Shown here: in pieces, positions 63,834 to 64,000 of the stretch
Numbering within the stretch: the stretch's first letter is position 1
Layout: each line of letters starts with the position of its first letter
Assembly: GCA_964568975.1 (NCBI GenBank)
Contig: CAZMSO010000008.1
Span: 24,391-88,390 of the forward strand
Direction of reading: 5' to 3'
DNA from: CAZADA01 sp964568975
GTDB lineage: Bacteria; Pseudomonadota; Alphaproteobacteria; Caulobacterales; Maricaulaceae
Length of the DNA: 64,000 bases
Program-made: the position numbers and the translations under genes
Notes under the pieces: generated by a model
What the model was told of the DNA's origin: nothing
Database searches by the model: none
Seen by the model: only the letters and a program-made list of their open reading frames with translations

Positions 63834-64000
63834 TCACACGCCCCGCTGCACGGAGACGCCGCCGTCCACCACCATCGCCGCGCCGGTCATGAAGCTTGAC
63901 GCGTCGCTGGCGAGGTAAAGCGCCGCACGGGCGATCTCCTCGGCCTGAGCCAGCCGGCCGAGCGGGTAAAGCTGGGCCAACGCGCCCCGCGCGTCGGGCG
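63834..64000 (-). CDS. Short-chain dehydrogenase (C-terminal part)
   Basis: Partial: only the last 55 residues are in the window. The visible part reads LYPLGRLAQAEEIARAALYL then SSFMTGAAMVVDGGVSVQ, the standard C-terminal region of classical SDR oxidoreductases (the P-x-G-R-x-x-x-x-E-E-I segment and the GxxxxVDGG end). The substrate cannot be told from this. The gene is convergent with lon. Confidence 0.9.
   Translation of the reverse strand, partial: PDARGALAQLYPLGRLAQAEEIARAALYLASDASSFMTGAAMVVDGGVSVQRGV

Overview
The window looks like part of a GC-rich alphaproteobacterial chromosome. The evidence is gene order: tRNA-Leu-tig-clpP-clpX-lon, the cysG-DUF2849-cysI-DUF934-cysH cluster, DUF2842, and the short (449 aa) form of prolyl-tRNA synthetase. 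Two candidate regulatory sites fit the same group: a CtrA-type box (TTAA-N7-TTAA) and a LexA-type box (GTTC-N7-GTTC). The lineage is probably one with CtrA (Caulobacterales, Hyphomonadales, Parvularculales or Rhodobacterales); the family cannot be fixed by reading alone. There is one 100-N scaffold gap, at 32251-32350 inside dnaE. No rRNA, insertion sequence, prophage, CRISPR array or obvious transferred island was seen. This is mostly core-genome sequence.

Layout. 1-3.3 kb: a lipoprotein, heme A synthase ctaA, a one-helix membrane protein and a DUF2842 protein. 3.3-11.4 kb (minus strand): a LysR-type regulator, 6-phosphogluconolactonase and glutamate synthase gltD-gltB. 11.5-16.3 kb (plus): the sulfate/sulfite assimilation operon (cysG, DUF2849, cysI, DUF934, cysH). 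16.5-39.2 kb (minus): a long run proS-lolCE-lolD-dnaE-rpsB-tsf-pyrH-frr-uppS-cdsA-dxr-rseP-bamA-ompH-lpxD-fabZ-lpxA-lpxI-lpxB, covering translation, isoprenoid and phospholipid precursors, outer-membrane assembly and lipid A. Many of its genes overlap by 4 bp. 39.4-42.1 kb (plus): a kefF-like/kefC-like pair. 42.1-49.3 kb (minus): glnA, a large autotransporter, a lipoprotein lytic transglycosylase and hemB. 49.5-56.1 kb (plus): nnr (NAD(P)HX repair), malic enzyme, a MATE exporter and hisC. 56.1-57.3 kb: a 64-residue protein with a CtrA-type box upstream, tRNA-Leu(TAG) and a small beta-barrel-like protein. 57.5-63.8 kb (plus): tig, clpP, clpX and lon. The right edge holds the C-terminal end of a short-chain dehydrogenase on the minus strand.

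How the genes work together. The cys cluster makes siroheme (CysG), uses it in sulfite reductase (CysI) and makes sulfite with CysH. GltBD and GlnA together are the GS-GOGAT ammonia route, but the PII gene usually next to glnA is absent. The lpx/bam/lol/rseP genes supply and place lipid A, outer-membrane proteins and lipoproteins. The tig/clp/lon block is protein quality control, and a heat-shock-like promoter precedes lon.

Most notable observations: a LexA-type box lying on the -10 of a good dnaE promoter; a CtrA-type box before an unrecognised 64-aa gene; a structured rpsB leader; the autotransporter-transglycosylase pair; glnA without glnB; and proof from a 55-bp duplicated flank that the N gap is an assembly artefact.
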